Part shown: positions 8,512 through 18,500 of the stretch, one piece after another
Numbering within the stretch: the first letter of the stretch is position 1
Layout of the letters: each line of letters begins with the position of its first letter
DNA from: Curtobacterium ammoniigenes NBRC 101786
GTDB lineage: Bacteria; Actinomycetota; Actinomycetes; Actinomycetales; Microbacteriaceae
Reading direction: 5' to 3'
Length of the DNA: 64,000 nucleotides
Assembly (NCBI RefSeq): GCF_001571045.1
Contig: NZ_BCSV01000002.1
Span: forward strand, 558,001 to 622,000
Notes under the pieces: generated by a model
What the model was told of the DNA's origin: nothing
Seen by the model: only the letters and a program-made list of their open reading frames with translations
Databases searched by the model: none
Position numbers and translations under genes: made by a program

Positions 8512-10145
8512 CCGTTCACGCCGCCGATCCGAGCGCTTACCGTCATCGTGACGTCATCCCCGTCCGGCGGGCGCTCATCTCCGTGAGTGACAAGCGCGGC
8601 CTGCTCGACCTCGCTGGCGCGCTGGCGGACGCCGGTGTCGAGATCGTGTCGACCGGGTCGACCGCTGCGACCATTCGCGATGCGGGCATCGAGGTGGTCG
8701 ATGTCGCGACCGTCACCGGGTTCCCGGAGTCGCTCGGCGGACGCGTGAAGACGCTTCACCCGTCGGTGCACGCCGGGCTGCTCGCCGACCTGCGGTTGGA
8801 GTCGCACGAGCAGCAGCTCGCGGAGCTCGGGATCGCACCGTTCGAACTCGTCGTCGTGAATCTGTACCCGTTCGTCGAAACGGTCGCGTCGGGAGCGGAG
8901 CCGGCAACCGTCGTCGAGAACATCGACATCGGCGGCCCGGCGATGGTGCGCGCCGCTGCGAAGAACCACCCGAACGTGGCGATCGTGGTCGAGCCATCTG
9001 CCTATGCCGACGTCATCGACGCCGTCCGCACGGGAGGCACGTCGCTTTCCCTGCGTCAGCGGCTCGCCGCGGACGCATTCGCGCACACGGCCGCCTACGA
9101 TTCGGCGGTCGCCGCCTACTTCGCGTCGACGGTCGTCGCCGATGCTGCTGCCGCGCCGACGATCGCCGACGACATCCAGCCCGCTGCGACGTTCTCCCCG
9201 GAACTGACCGTGACGGCCTCCCTGGCCGCGACCTTGCGATACGGCGAGAACGCCCATCAGGCGGCCGCACTGTATGCGCTGTCCGACGGGCACGGGATCG
9301 CGCAGGCAACGCAGGTGCACGGCAAGGAGATGTCGTACAACAACTACGTCGACGCTGACGCGGCCGTTCGTGCCGCATACGACTTCGATGAACCTGCGGT
9401 GGCCGTCATCAAGCACGCGAACCCCTGCGGCATTGCAGTGGGTGCGCCGGACGCATCCGACCCGATCGCGTCGGCGCACATCCGCGCGCACGCCTGCGAT
9501 CCGGTGTCCGCGTTCGGTGGCGTGATCGCCGCCAATCGCCCGGTCACCCTCGGTATGGCCGAGTCGATCCGGGACATCTTCACGGAGGTCGTGGTCGCCC
9601 CCGCCTTCGATCAGGAAGCACTCGAGATCCTCAGTGCGAAGAAGAACATCCGGCTCCTGACGCTTCCTGCGGACTTCGCGCCCGCATCGCGTGAGCTCAA
9701 GCAGATCTCTGGCGGCTATCTCGTCCAGGACGCCGATCGCTTCGACGGATTCGATCCCGCGACCTGGTCGCTCGTTGCGGGGGAGCCCGCGACGGACACG
9801 GTGCTCGCGGATCTCGCCTTCGCGTGGAAGGCCTGCCGTGCCGTCAAATCGAACGCGATCCTCCTCGCGGCGCAGGGCGCGAGCGTCGGCGTTGGCATGG
9901 GCCAGGTGAACCGCGTCGACTCGTGCCACCTTGCGGTGCAGCGTGCCGGCGACCGTGCTGCCGGATCCGTTGCCGCCTCCGACGCCTACTTCCCGTTCGC
10001 GGATGGCCTGCAGGTGCTGTTGGATGCCGGAATCCGCACGATCGTGCAGCCCGGCGGGAGCATCCGAGACGCGGAGGTTATCGCAGCGGCGAATGCGGCC
10101 GGCGCGACCATGTACTTCACGGGCGAGCGGCACTTCTTCCACTGA
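8508..10145 (+). CDS. purH: Bifunctional AICAR transformylase / IMP cyclohydrolase
   Basis: 545 residues. The N-terminal IMP cyclohydrolase domain of about 200 residues has [34 protein letters not shown] and [17 protein letters not shown]. The C-terminal AICAR formyltransferase domain has RYGENAHQ (244-251), the catalytic K302-H303 pair in IKHANPCG, and near the end [15 protein letters not shown] and QPGGSIRD. It carries out the last two steps of IMP synthesis using 10-formyl-THF. Its substrate AICAR (ZMP) is the ligand of the riboswitch that precedes glyA at 30.05 kb. Translation is coupled to purN by the 4-base overlap. Confidence 0.97.
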   Translation: MTVHAADPSAYRHRDVIPVRRALISVSDKRGLLDLAGALADAGVEIVSTGSTAATIRDAGIEVVDVATVTGFPESLGGRVKTLHPSVHAGLLADLRLESHEQQLAELGIAPFELVVVNLYPFVETVASGAEPATVVENIDIGGPAMVRAAAKNHPNVAIVVEPSAYADVIDAVRTGGTSLSLRQRLAADAFAHTAAYDSAVAAYFASTVVADAAAAPTIADDIQPAATFSPELTVTASLAATLRYGENAHQAAALYALSDGHGIAQATQVHGKEMSYNNYVDADAAVRAAYDFDEPAVAVIKHANPCGIAVGAPDASDPIASAHIRAHACDPVSAFGGVIAANRPVTLGMAESIRDIFTEVVVAPAFDQEALEILSAKKNIRLLTLPADFAPASRELKQISGGYLVQDADRFDGFDPATWSLVAGEPATDTVLADLAFAWKACRAVKSNAILLAAQGASVGVGMGQVNRVDSCHLAVQRAGDRAAGSVAASDAYFPFADGLQVLLDAGIRTIVQPGGSIRDAEVIAAANAAGATMYFTGERHFFH

Positions 10146-10230
10146 CCCTGGGCTTCCCGTTCGCGGGGCGTCAACGCTGCTCCTGTCCGGGGCAGACTCG
10201 GGAATCGCTCATCAAAATTGGCGCCAGGTA

Positions 10231-10260
10231 TTGCGTCTCCCCCGAACCTGCCAATATCCT
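10231..10260 (+). promoter_or_regulatory. Candidate promoter for the ABC exporter leader
   Basis: TTGCGT (10231-10236) and TATCCT (10255-10260) are separated by 18 bases, in an unusually A/T-rich patch for this genome (cgctcatcaaaattgg lies just upstream). Transcription would start near 10267 and give a 5' leader of about 480 bases before the exporter start codon. The hexamers fit a SigA-type promoter moderately well. Confidence 0.45.
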
Positions 10261-10363
10261 GTAAGGCTCCGCCACCTGGATCGACATCAGTTCGCAGCAG
10301 TTCTCGCGAACCGGTCGACCTCGGCGGCGACGGTGACGAAGACGACGACGAACTGGAGTGACG

Positions 10364-10486
10364 ATGATCTCGACGACCGGAATTGTGGCGACAGCCTTTC
10401 GCACTGGTCTCGTAGCGCTCCGGCCCGCGATCGGCGCTGTCGCCGGCGGAAAGCCGTCCGCGCTGCGGCCGTATCGCGCACGATAG
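10364..10486 (+). CDS. Leader peptide upstream of ABC exporter genes (40 residues)
   Basis: A short reading frame with a well-placed ribosome binding site (GGAG at 10355-10358, five bases before ATG). The peptide begins MISTTGIVATAFRTGLVALR, continues PAIGAVAGGKPSALRPYRAR and stops at TAG 10484-10486. It lies in the long leader of the ABC exporter operon and ends 6 bases before a 9-bp hairpin. Codons near its end also form one arm of an alternative hairpin. This is the layout of a ribosome-sensing leader peptide, comparable in principle to BmrB in front of the heterodimeric exporter BmrCD of Bacillus subtilis. I infer that the peptide is made for regulation and not as a functional protein. 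No database family is recalled. Confidence 0.6.
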   Translation: MISTTGIVATAFRTGLVALRPAIGAVAGGKPSALRPYRAR

Positions 10487-10517
10487 CGCCCCGGTGAGGC
10501 CGCACGTCGGCCTCACC
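10464..10517 (+). terminator. Candidate attenuator with competing antiterminator
   Basis: Two mutually exclusive stems can be drawn. The first is GGTGAGGCC (10493-10501) with GGCCTCACC (10509-10517), a perfect 9-bp stem with a 7-base loop and no T-run. The second is TGCGGCC (10464-10470, inside the leader peptide frame) with GGCCGCA (10498-10504), a 7-bp stem that uses up the left arm of the first. A ribosome that stops before about codon 33 leaves TGCGGCC free and favours the second stem. A ribosome that reaches the stop codon covers it and favours the first. This would switch transcription of the downstream exporter genes. Confidence 0.5.
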
Positions 10518-10746
10518 CACGCACCATCCGACGCGGCGGAAGAGCGGTATCGCTTCTCCCGTTCGCTGCCCCGCGCGCTCCCACGAGGAGCGTGAGCCCA
10601 CCGCTGCCCCCTGACCCGGCGCCCCGACCTGCGCATTCGCGCGTGTCGTCGGTTCGACGGGTGTCGCAGCGGACGGCGGGCCGACGCTTCACCACTTTCA
10701 CGCACCCCGAGCCTCCGGCCCGGCACGACGCGCAAGGACGCAACCC

Positions 10747-12579
10747 ATGTCCACTCCGCCCGCAACGGCGAAACCCACAACCACTCCGACGCCCTCGAGC
10801 TTCCGCTCGATCCTGCGTCTCTACGAATACGTCCGGCCGTACCGCTGGCGCATCCTCGGCGGCATGGGAGCCGCGATGGGCGCCTCCCTGGTGGCCCTCG
10901 TGATCCCGTATGTCCTCGAATGGCTCGTCGACGGGCCGCTGTCATCCGGTGATCGCGCGCAGGTGCTCCCCGCCGGCCTCGCGATCCTGGTCCTCGGTGT
11001 GTTCGAGGCGGTCTTCATCGCCTCGCGTCGCCGGTTGGTGCTCAAGCCCTCGACGCAGATCGAGGCGAGCATGCGGAACGCCCTCTACAACAAGCTCCAG
11101 GACCTCCCGGTGGCGTTCCACGACCGGTGGCAGTCGGGGCAGCTGCTGTCCCGATCGGTGTCCGACCTGTCGCTGATCCGGCGCTGGCTTGCGTTCGGCA
11201 TCGTGCTGCTCATCGTGAACATCGTCACGATCATCGTCGGGTTCGTGATCCTGTTCACCTGGGGCTGGCTGCTCGGTGCGATCTTCCTGCTGGCGTCCGT
11301 GCCGATCTGGATCAATGGGCTGCTCTTCGAGCGTCGCTACTCGGTCGTCGCCCGGCGCAGCCAGGACCAGGTCGGCGACCTCGCGACGAGCGTGGAGCAG
11401 TCGGTGCACGGCATCCGCGTGCTCAAGGCCTTCGGTCGCGGGCACACGAAGCTCGACGAGTTCGCCGAGCAGGCGGAGGCGCTCCGGGGCACCGAGATCC
11501 AGAAGGCGAAGGCGATCGCCGGGATCTGGATGTGGCTGCTGCTCGCGCCCGATGTGGCGTTTGCGCTCTGCCTGCTCGCGGGCATCTGGATGGCGTCCCA
11601 GCATCAGATCACCGTCGGTGCGCTGTTCGCGTTCTTCTCCACGGCGACCGTTCTGCGGTTCCCGATCGAGTCGATCGGGTTCCTCCTGTCGATGACGTTC
11701 GACACGCGGACCGCCGTCGACCGGTACTTCGAGGTCATGGACTCGAAGAACACGATCCAGGATCCGGCAAACCCGAAGACCATCGTGGAGCCGCACGGAG
11801 CGCTCGCGTTCAATGCCGTGCACTTCCGGTACCAGGACGCGGGTGCGGAGTATCCGGACCTCATCGACGGACTCGACCTGCGCCTCCGGCCCGGCGAGAC
11901 GATGGCGCTGGTCGGCCTCACCGGCTGCGGGAAGACGACATTGCTCTCGCTCGTCCCGCGCCTCTACGACGTGACCGGAGGCTCGGTGACGATCGACGGG
12001 GTCGACATCCGAGATCTCACCCGCGCGGAGCTCCGACGGCACGTCGGGGTGGCGTTCGAGGACGCCACGCTGTTCTCGACGAGTGTGCGCGAGAACGTGC
12101 TGCTCGGGCGACCGGATGTCTCGGGAGCGGAGGCGGAGACGCTCCTGCGGGAGGCGCTCGACATCGCGCAGGCGTCGTTCGTCGACGACCTGCCCGACGG
12201 TGTGGACACGCGCGTCGGCGAGGAGGGGCTCTCGCTGTCCGGTGGCCAGCGGCAGCGCCTGGCCCTAGCCCGCGCGATCGCCGCGCGGCCGAACGTGCTT
12301 GTGCTCGACGACCCGCTGTCGGCGCTCGACGTCGACACGGAGGCGCGGGTCGAGGAGGGGCTGCGTCGCGTGCTCGCGGAGACGACGAGCCTCATCGTCG
12401 CGCACCGCCCGTCGACCGTGAACCTCGCCGACCGCGTGGCGCTCATGGAGAACGGCCGCATCACGGCTGTCGGCACCCACTCGGAGCTGATGGCCACCAA
12501 CGATCACTACCGATACGTCATCTCCTCGCTCGACGAGGATCAGGACGACGTCGACCAGCGCGAGGAGGCGATGGCATGA
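10747..12579 (+). CDS. ABC exporter half-transporter, degenerate-site subunit
   Basis: 610 residues. A six-helix exporter transmembrane domain (about residues 30-320) is followed by an ATPase domain. Walker A is GLTGCGKT (390-397), the signature LSGGQ is 497-501, and the H-loop histidine is H553. Walker B ends LVLDD (D521-D522): the usual catalytic glutamate is an aspartate, typical of one half of heterodimeric exporters. The next gene encodes the second half and overlaps it by 4 bases. Such pairs export drugs or lipidic compounds; the substrate cannot be read from sequence. AAGGA 8 bases before the ATG supports the start. The leader peptide and attenuator upstream suggest induction by translation stress. 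Confidence 0.88.
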   Translation: MSTPPATAKPTTTPTPSSFRSILRLYEYVRPYRWRILGGMGAAMGASLVALVIPYVLEWLVDGPLSSGDRAQVLPAGLAILVLGVFEAVFIASRRRLVLKPSTQIEASMRNALYNKLQDLPVAFHDRWQSGQLLSRSVSDLSLIRRWLAFGIVLLIVNIVTIIVGFVILFTWGWLLGAIFLLASVPIWINGLLFERRYSVVARRSQDQVGDLATSVEQSVHGIRVLKAFGRGHTKLDEFAEQAEALRGTEIQKAKAIAGIWMWLLLAPDVAFALCLLAGIWMASQHQITVGALFAFFSTATVLRFPIESIGFLLSMTFDTRTAVDRYFEVMDSKNTIQDPANPKTIVEPHGALAFNAVHFRYQDAGAEYPDLIDGLDLRLRPGETMALVGLTGCGKTTLLSLVPRLYDVTGGSVTIDGVDIRDLTRAELRRHVGVAFEDATLFSTSVRENVLLGRPDVSGAEAETLLREALDIAQASFVDDLPDGVDTRVGEEGLSLSGGQRQRLALARAIAARPNVLVLDDPLSALDVDTEARVEEGLRRVLAETTSLIVAHRPSTVNLADRVALMENGRITAVGTHSELMATNDHYRYVISSLDEDQDDVDQREEAMA

Positions 12580-14486
12580 CGCAGCAATCGAACAATCCGT
12601 CCGGAGGCGCGTCCACTGCGACAGCGCAGCACCCTGTCCCCGAGACCCCCCGCGACGCGCACCCCGTGACGGCGTCGGTGACTGTGCACGGTGTGCGCGG
12701 CGAGGAGCGGGAGAACTTCACCTCGGCGGAGAGCCGACGGCTTCGTCGGCGCTCGATCGCGCTGCTGCGGTCGCTGATGAGCCCGCTGCGCGGAAAGCTG
12801 CTGCTCATCGCGGCGGTCGTGGTGGTGTCCACCGGAGCGCAGGTCGCGGGCCCGACACTCGTTGCGTACGGCATCGACTCGGCGCTCCCCGCGGTCCTGC
12901 ACCATGGTTCGTGGACGCTCGCGCTCGGGGTGTCCGGTGCCTACGTCATCGTCGCGATCGCGGGCGCGCTCCTCACGGCGTGGTACACGGTCATGGCCGC
13001 GCAGATCAGTCAGGCGATCCTGCTCGATCTCCGGAAGCGCGTGTTCCTCCACACCCAGCGTCTGAGTCTCGAGTTCCACGAGACGTACACCTCAGGTCGG
13101 ATCATCTCGCGCCAGACCTCAGACTTGGACTCCATCCGCGAGCTCCTCGACTCGGGCCTGAACCAGCTGATTCAGGGCGTGTTGTACATGGTGTTCACGG
13201 CCATCGCGCTCGTGTCGCTCGACCCGACTTCGGGTCTGGTGCTCGCTGCCGCGCTTGTGCCGCTGTACTTCCTGACCCGGTGGTTCCAGCGGCGATCGCA
13301 GCAGCTGTTCCGCGCGACGCGCGTCACGAGCGCACGGGTGATCGTGCACTTCGTCGAGACGATGACCGGCATCCGTGCCGTGCAGGCGTTCCGGAAAGAG
13401 GGGCGCAACCGCGACGAGTACGCGGGCTTCGTCGAGGATTACCGGTTCGCGAACTCGCGCGTGTTCAACCTGTTCGGCACGTTCGACCCGGGCCTTGTCA
13501 TGATCGGGAACATCACGCTCGCGGTCGTGGTCATCGTCGGTGGCTTCCGCGTGATCGGCGGCGGTATGGAGATCGGCGCGCTCCTCGCGGTCGCGCTGTA
13601 CACCAAGCGCTTCTTCGACCCGGCAGAAGAACTCGCCATGTTCTACAACGGGTACCAGTCCGCGTCGGCGGCGATGGAGAAGATCTCCGGTGTGCTCGAG
13701 GAACAGCCGAGCGTGCCCGATCCAGCGCGTCCGGTCCACCTGGCGCATGCGTCCGGGCGCGTCGACTTCACGGGTGTGCAGTTCGCGTACAACGCGTCCA
13801 CGGTCGTCCTGCCCGAGTTCGATCTCCACATTCCTGCGGGTCAAACCATCGCGCTGGTCGGCTCGACGGGTGCCGGGAAGTCAACGCTCGCCAAACTCAT
13901 GGCGCGCTTCTACGACCCGACTCGGGGATCGGTCACACTCGACGGCGTCGACCTGCGCGAGCTCGATCCGAGGGACATGCGTCGCGCAATCGTCATGGTC
14001 ACCCAGGAGGCGTACTTGTTCTCCGGCTCGGTGGCGGACAACATCGCGCTCGGCAAGCCAGGTGCGTCCCGCGACGAGATCGAGCGTGCAGCGCGGGCGG
14101 TCGGGGCGCACGGGTTCATCATGGCGCTCCCGGACGGATACGACACAGACGTGAACAAGCGCGGCGGCCGCGTCTCAGCGGGTCAGCGGCAGTTGCTCTC
14201 GTTCGCGCGCGCGTTCCTCGCCGATCCGCAGGTGCTCATCCTCGACGAAGCCACGGCGTCGCTCGACATCCCATCGGAGCGGCTCGTGCAGCAGGGGCTC
14301 GAGACGCTGCTCGCCGACCGAACGGCGGTCATCATCGCGCACCGGCTCTCCACGGTGGCGATCGCGCACCGCGTGCTCGTCATGGAGCACGGACGCATCG
14401 TCGAAGACGGCTCACCCGCGGATCTCATCGGTGGCACCGGTCGGTTCGCGCAGCTTCACGCCGCGTGGCGTGAGTCGCTCGTGTAG
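12576..14486 (+). CDS. ABC exporter half-transporter, second subunit
   Basis: 636 residues. A hydrophilic N-terminal extension of about 65 residues precedes the exporter transmembrane domain. The ATPase domain has Walker A GSTGAGKS (429-436) and Walker B LILDE with the catalytic glutamate E558. The signature motif is diverged to VSAGQ (533-537). The intact glutamate here and the intact LSGGQ in the partner complement each other to give one full ATP site, as expected for a heterodimer. The ATG at 12576 overlaps the partner stop (ATGA), so the two are translationally coupled. An inverted repeat follows the stop. This is a multidrug-type exporter half by family; the substrate is unknown. Confidence 0.88.
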   Translation: MTQQSNNPSGGASTATAQHPVPETPRDAHPVTASVTVHGVRGEERENFTSAESRRLRRRSIALLRSLMSPLRGKLLLIAAVVVVSTGAQVAGPTLVAYGIDSALPAVLHHGSWTLALGVSGAYVIVAIAGALLTAWYTVMAAQISQAILLDLRKRVFLHTQRLSLEFHETYTSGRIISRQTSDLDSIRELLDSGLNQLIQGVLYMVFTAIALVSLDPTSGLVLAAALVPLYFLTRWFQRRSQQLFRATRVTSARVIVHFVETMTGIRAVQAFRKEGRNRDEYAGFVEDYRFANSRVFNLFGTFDPGLVMIGNITLAVVVIVGGFRVIGGGMEIGALLAVALYTKRFFDPAEELAMFYNGYQSASAAMEKISGVLEEQPSVPDPARPVHLAHASGRVDFTGVQFAYNASTVVLPEFDLHIPAGQTIALVGSTGAGKSTLAKLMARFYDPTRGSVTLDGVDLRELDPRDMRRAIVMVTQEAYLFSGSVADNIALGKPGASRDEIERAARAVGAHGFIMALPDGYDTDVNKRGGRVSAGQRQLLSFARAFLADPQVLILDEATASLDIPSERLVQQGLETLLADRTAVIIAHRLSTVAIAHRVLVMEHGRIVEDGSPADLIGGTGRFAQLHAAWRESLV

Positions 14487-14495
14487 CCCCGGTTC

Positions 14496-14557
14496 GGTCC
14501 CCGTCGTCCGGCGCGCCGCAGGCAGATGCTGTGGCGGTCAGTCGGTCGACGGGGACC
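14496..14557. terminator. Candidate terminator between ABC exporter and the converging ATL gene
   Basis: GGTCCCCGTCG (14496-14506) and CGACGGGGACC (14547-14557) form an 11-bp perfect stem around a 40-base loop. It lies between the exporter operon and the convergent alkyltransferase-like gene, whose stop is inside it. The long loop makes it weaker than a compact hairpin. Confidence 0.4.
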
Positions 14558-14954
14558 AGCGGGCACGACGCATGTCGAGCCTCCACGCCGAACCGGTGTA
14601 CCGAAGCGGCGTCCCCTCGGAGCGGTACTCGGCGAGCGCGGCTGCCTCGTGGCCCTGTGGGGGCAGCCCCGCGGACCGCACAACACGCCACCACGGGAGA
14701 TCCGCGCCCTCGAACGCCATCACGTTCCCGACCTGCCGCGCAGCGCGCGAGCCGAGCGCTGCCGCGACATCCCCGTAGCTCATCACCCGGCCGGGCGGGA
14801 TCGACCGCACGACGTGGGCGACCGCTGCGCCGAAGTCCTCCGGGTGCTCCGGCAACTCGCCGCACGCGTCCGCGTTCACCGCCGACGCCTGCAGGGGTTG
14901 TGCATCCCGGGGTGCTCTCGCATCGCGTGGGCGGCCGGTCGATACGTCGGGCAT
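14538..14954 (-). CDS. Alkyltransferase-like protein (MGMT family without the alkyl-acceptor cysteine)
   Basis: 138 residues. The C-terminal 100 form a methylguanine-methyltransferase DNA-binding domain: IPPGRVMSYGDVAAALGSRAARQVGNVM, then LPWWRVVRSAGLPPQG. The active-site PCHRV of true MGMT enzymes is PWWRV here, so the alkyl-accepting cysteine is replaced by tryptophan, as in alkyltransferase-like (ATL, YbaZ-type) proteins. Those bind O6-alkylguanine in DNA and hand it to nucleotide excision repair. It is therefore not predicted to remove the alkyl group itself. The first 35 residues are unconserved and a shorter start is possible. It is convergent with the exporter genes and followed on the same strand side by a GNAT gene. 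Confidence 0.8.
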   Translation of the reverse strand: MPDVSTGRPRDARAPRDAQPLQASAVNADACGELPEHPEDFGAAVAHVVRSIPPGRVMSYGDVAAALGSRAARQVGNVMAFEGADLPWWRVVRSAGLPPQGHEAAALAEYRSEGTPLRYTGSAWRLDMRRARWSPSTD

Positions 14955-14970
14955 GTCCGTCCGGCGTGGA

Positions 14971-15426
14971 TCAGGTCAGCGACAGCGCGGCGAGCTGCTC
15001 GCCGTACTTCGTCTGCCCGATGACCTGGAATCCGAGCGCCGCGAAGAACGCCTCGGGGCCGCCTTCGCCCGCGTCGTACATCACCGTGAGGCGGTCGAAC
15101 CCACGCTCCCGTGCCGCCTCGGCCAGGCCCTCGACCGCGAACCGGCCAACGCCCCGCCCCTGCTGGTCAGCGGCGACGTGGATGCGCCACACACAGCTTC
15201 GGAGCTCCTCCATAGCGTTGTCCGGGTCGAAATTGCCCTGGATGAACCCGACGACCTGGTCGCCGTCGAGCACGACGCGCGACCAGGCGGTGGCGGGATT
15301 GATCGCGTCCTCAGCGATCGCATGCGACCCGGGCTGCGCGTATTGCTCCTGGCCCGGCTTCAGGGTCAGTGTGTTGGCAGCGACAGCGGTCGCGGCGGAC
15401 AGTTCTTCGAGGCGGAGGTCCGTCAT
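14971..15426 (-). CDS. GNAT family N-acetyltransferase
   Basis: 151 residues. The acetyl-CoA pyrophosphate loop is present as VAADQQGRGVGRFAVEGL (the Q/RxxGxG/A motif), preceded by the beta-strand region VVGFIQGNF and followed by the C-terminal strand segment AEAFFAALGFQVIGQ-like YEQL region. The substrate is unknown. ATG at 15426 is chosen because TACCCT (15439-15434) ends 7 bases upstream, which suggests a leaderless transcript. An in-frame start at 15453 would add nine unconserved residues. It is divergent from the alpha-mannosidase gene, and the gap of about 100 bases should hold both promoters. Confidence 0.78.
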   Translation of the reverse strand: MTDLRLEELSAATAVAANTLTLKPGQEQYAQPGSHAIAEDAINPATAWSRVVLDGDQVVGFIQGNFDPDNAMEELRSCVWRIHVAADQQGRGVGRFAVEGLAEAARERGFDRLTVMYDAGEGGPEAFFAALGFQVIGQTKYGEQLAALSLT

Positions 15427-15530
15427 GCTGGCCAGGGTATCGGCGCACGCCATCGGGAACCAGTGCGAGTCATCGCAGGGTTGGCTTGGCCGGTGACCGT
15501 CCCGCTGCTCGTGCGCGTAACAAGGGACAT

Positions 15531-18500
15531 ATGCATCACGACGAACCCCTCGTCCACGACCGGATCGCCCGCCTTGTTCGCGACCGGATCGACCCGAACG
15601 TGTACCGGAGGCGCGCCTCCGTATCGATCACGGCGTGGCAGGTGCCCGACGAGCCGGTCCCGTTCGAGGAGGCGGTTCGCCAGCAGTTCGCGCCGATCGC
15701 GGTCGGAGACGCTTGGGGTGGTCGGCCCTGGGGGACGACGTGGTTCCACGTGACCGGGACGGTCCCGGAGGATTTCGGGACGGCACCGGGAACTCGCGCC
15801 GAGTTGCTCGTCGACCTCGGGTTCAGCGCGCGGCAGCCGGGGTTCCAGGCGGAGGGCCTCGTATGGCGGCCGGATGGCTCGATCGTCAAGGGGTTGGAGC
15901 CGCTCAACACGGCGGTTCCGCTGGATGGGGGTGCGGGCTCGCAGATCGACCTCTATGTCGAGGCCGCCGCGAATCCTGATATCGGCGGCCATTTCGCCTA
16001 TGACCCGACGCCGAACGGGTCGAAGCGGACCGCCGTAACGCACCCCATCTACGCGCTCCGCGCCATCGAGGTCGCCGAGTTCGACGAGGAGGTCTTCGCG
16101 CTCCAGCAGGACCTGTGGGTGCTTCGGCGGCTCATGGACGAACTGCCGACCGACGGGACACGCGGCGCGGACATCCTCCGTGCGCTCGAACGCGCCGCCG
16201 ACGCGATCGATCCGGACGATGTGCACGGTAGCGCGGCCGAGGCCCGCGCCGAGCTGGCGGGCGTGCTCAGCGTTCCGGCATCGCAATCCGCGCATCGCGC
16301 GATCGCGGTCGGCCATGCGCATATCGACTCGGCGTGGTTGTGGCCGGTGCGGGAGACGATCCGGAAGTGCGCCCGTACCTTCTCGAACGTGCTGCGCCTC
16401 ATGGAGGAGGACCCTGAGTTCACCTTCGCATGCTCGAGCGCGCAGCAGTACGCGTGGATGCGCGACCACTATCCGCAGATCTTCGCCCGAATCAAGGAAC
16501 GTGTGCGCGAGGGCCGATGGATTCCGGTCGGCGGCATGTGGGTCGAATCCGACACGAATCTCCCGGGCGGCGAGGCGCTCGTGCGCCAGTTCGTCGCCGG
16601 CAAGCGGTTCTTCATCGAGGAGCTCGGCTATGAGCCGCCCGAGGTGTGGCTGCCGGACTCGTTCGGCTACACCGCCGCGATGCCGCAGATCGTCCGCGCG
16701 GCGGGGTCGAAGTGGTTCGTCACGCAGAAGCCCTCGTGGAACGAGACGAACGTGATCCCGCACACCACCTTCGATTGGGAGGGCATCGACGGCTCCCGCA
16801 TCCTGACCCACCTGCCGCCCGCCGACACCTACAACTCCGTCGTGTCACCGGCCGAACTGCGCCGCGGCGAGCAGCGCAACAAGGAGCGGGGCGTGCTCGA
16901 CACGTCGATGCTGCTGTACGGCTTCGGCGACGGCGGCGGCGGTCCGACGCGTGAAATGCTCGCCGCGGCGCATCGCCAGCACGACCTCGACGGGTCTCCT
17001 CGGGTGATCCTCGGAACGCCACCCGACGCATTCCGGGCATTCGAGGAGGCGCTGCCACAGCCTCCCGTCTGGTCGGGCGAAATGTACCTCGAGTTCCATC
17101 GCGGCACGTACACGTCGCAGATCCGGACGAAGCAGGGGAATCGGCGGAGCGAGCATCTGCTGCGCGAAGCCGAGCTGTGGGCGAGCGCCGCCGCCGTGCG
17201 ACACGGCGACGCGTACGCCTATCCGTACGAGGCGCTCGAGCGCGCCTGGCACACGGTGCTCCTGCAGCAGTTCCACGACATCCTGCCCGGCTCCTCGATC
17301 GCCTGGGTGTACGAGGTCGCCGAGGCCAACTACCGCGAGGTCGCCGTCGAGTTGGAGCGGATCATCGCGGAGTCCACCGCGGTGCTCGCCGCTGGGGGGC
17401 GGCCCGGTGAGGGCGGCGCCGACGGCGGGTCGGGAGGCGCGTCCGCGTCCGCAACGTCGCCGACGGTCCGATTCAACGCGGCCCCCGTTCCACACGCCGG
17501 GGTTGCGGCGCTGGCGGGTGAGCCGGCGGCGGCGACGCGCGCCGTGCCTCCCGTGCGCGACGGAGACGGGTGGGTGTTCGACACTGGAGCGTTCCGCGCC
17601 CGGATCGACGCCGACGGGTTCCTCGTCTCGCTGGTTGCGACGGCCGGTGCGCAAGCCGGTCGTGAGGCGATCGCGCCCGGTGCGCGTGCGGCGCTCTACA
17701 CGGTGTTTCGGGACACGCCGAACAAGTGGGACGCCTGGGACATCGACCAGGCCTATCGGCGCCACGCGACCGAGCTCGTTACCGCCGACTCGGTGGGAAT
17801 TGCTGAGGATGGCGACTCGCTCGTCGTCGTGCGGCGGTTCCACGACTCCGTCGTCACCACCCGGTACCGGGCGAGCGTGGGAGCGGCCGAGTTGGAGATC
17901 GAGACGGACGTGGACTGGCACGAGCAGCAGAAGCTGCTGAAACTCGCGTTCCCGCTGGATGTGAAGGCCGACCAAGCATCGAGCGAGATCCAATTCGGCC
18001 ACATCGATCGGCCGACGCATCAGAACACCTCGTGGGATTGGGCACGGTTCGAGACGTCGGCGCATCGCTGGGTGCACGTTGGCGAACCCGGATACGGCGT
18101 CGCGATCGCGAACGATTCGACCTACGGGCACGACGTCACCCGAACCCATCGGGAGGACGGCGGGACGACAACGCTCGTGCGCGAATCACTCGTGCGCGGT
18201 CCGAAGTTCCCCGACCCGAACGCCGACCAGGGCCGCCACGTGTTCCGCACGGCGGTGCGACCGGGCGCGACGGTGCTCGACGCCGCCGACAGCGGGTACC
18301 GAATCAACCTGCCGGTGCGTGCCGTCCCGGGATCCGCGGCCGTCGCGCCACTCGTGACCGTGTCGTCGCCGCACGTGTTCGTCGAGGCGGTCAAGCTCGC
18401 CGAAGATCGGTCCGGCGACGTCGTCGTCCGCTGCTACGAAGCGCTCGGAGGCCGCGCGACCGACGTTCGCGTTGCCTTCGGATTCGACGTGTCGTCCGTC

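Noticed and set aside
8490..10142. Long minus-strand open frame opposite purH
   Set aside because: Mirror of purH codon usage, with no start signal or recognisable domain.
10211..10240. WhiB7-type AT-rich box before the exporter promoter
   Set aside because: The caaaattgg patch is AT-rich, but it does not directly abut the best -35 hexamer (TTGCGT at 10231), so a WhiB7 site is not supported.
10592..10903. Frame starting GTG at 10592 with a GAGGAG site, overlapping the exporter start
   Set aside because: Pro/Arg/Ser-rich, out of frame with the exporter and overlapping it by more than 150 bases; no stop near a regulatory hairpin. It could still be a non-productive start in the leader.
12576..12640. 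Exporter subunit 2 starting far upstream at 11127 in the same frame
   Set aside because: The upstream frame is the shadow of subunit 1; the true start is the ATG in the ATGA overlap at 12576.
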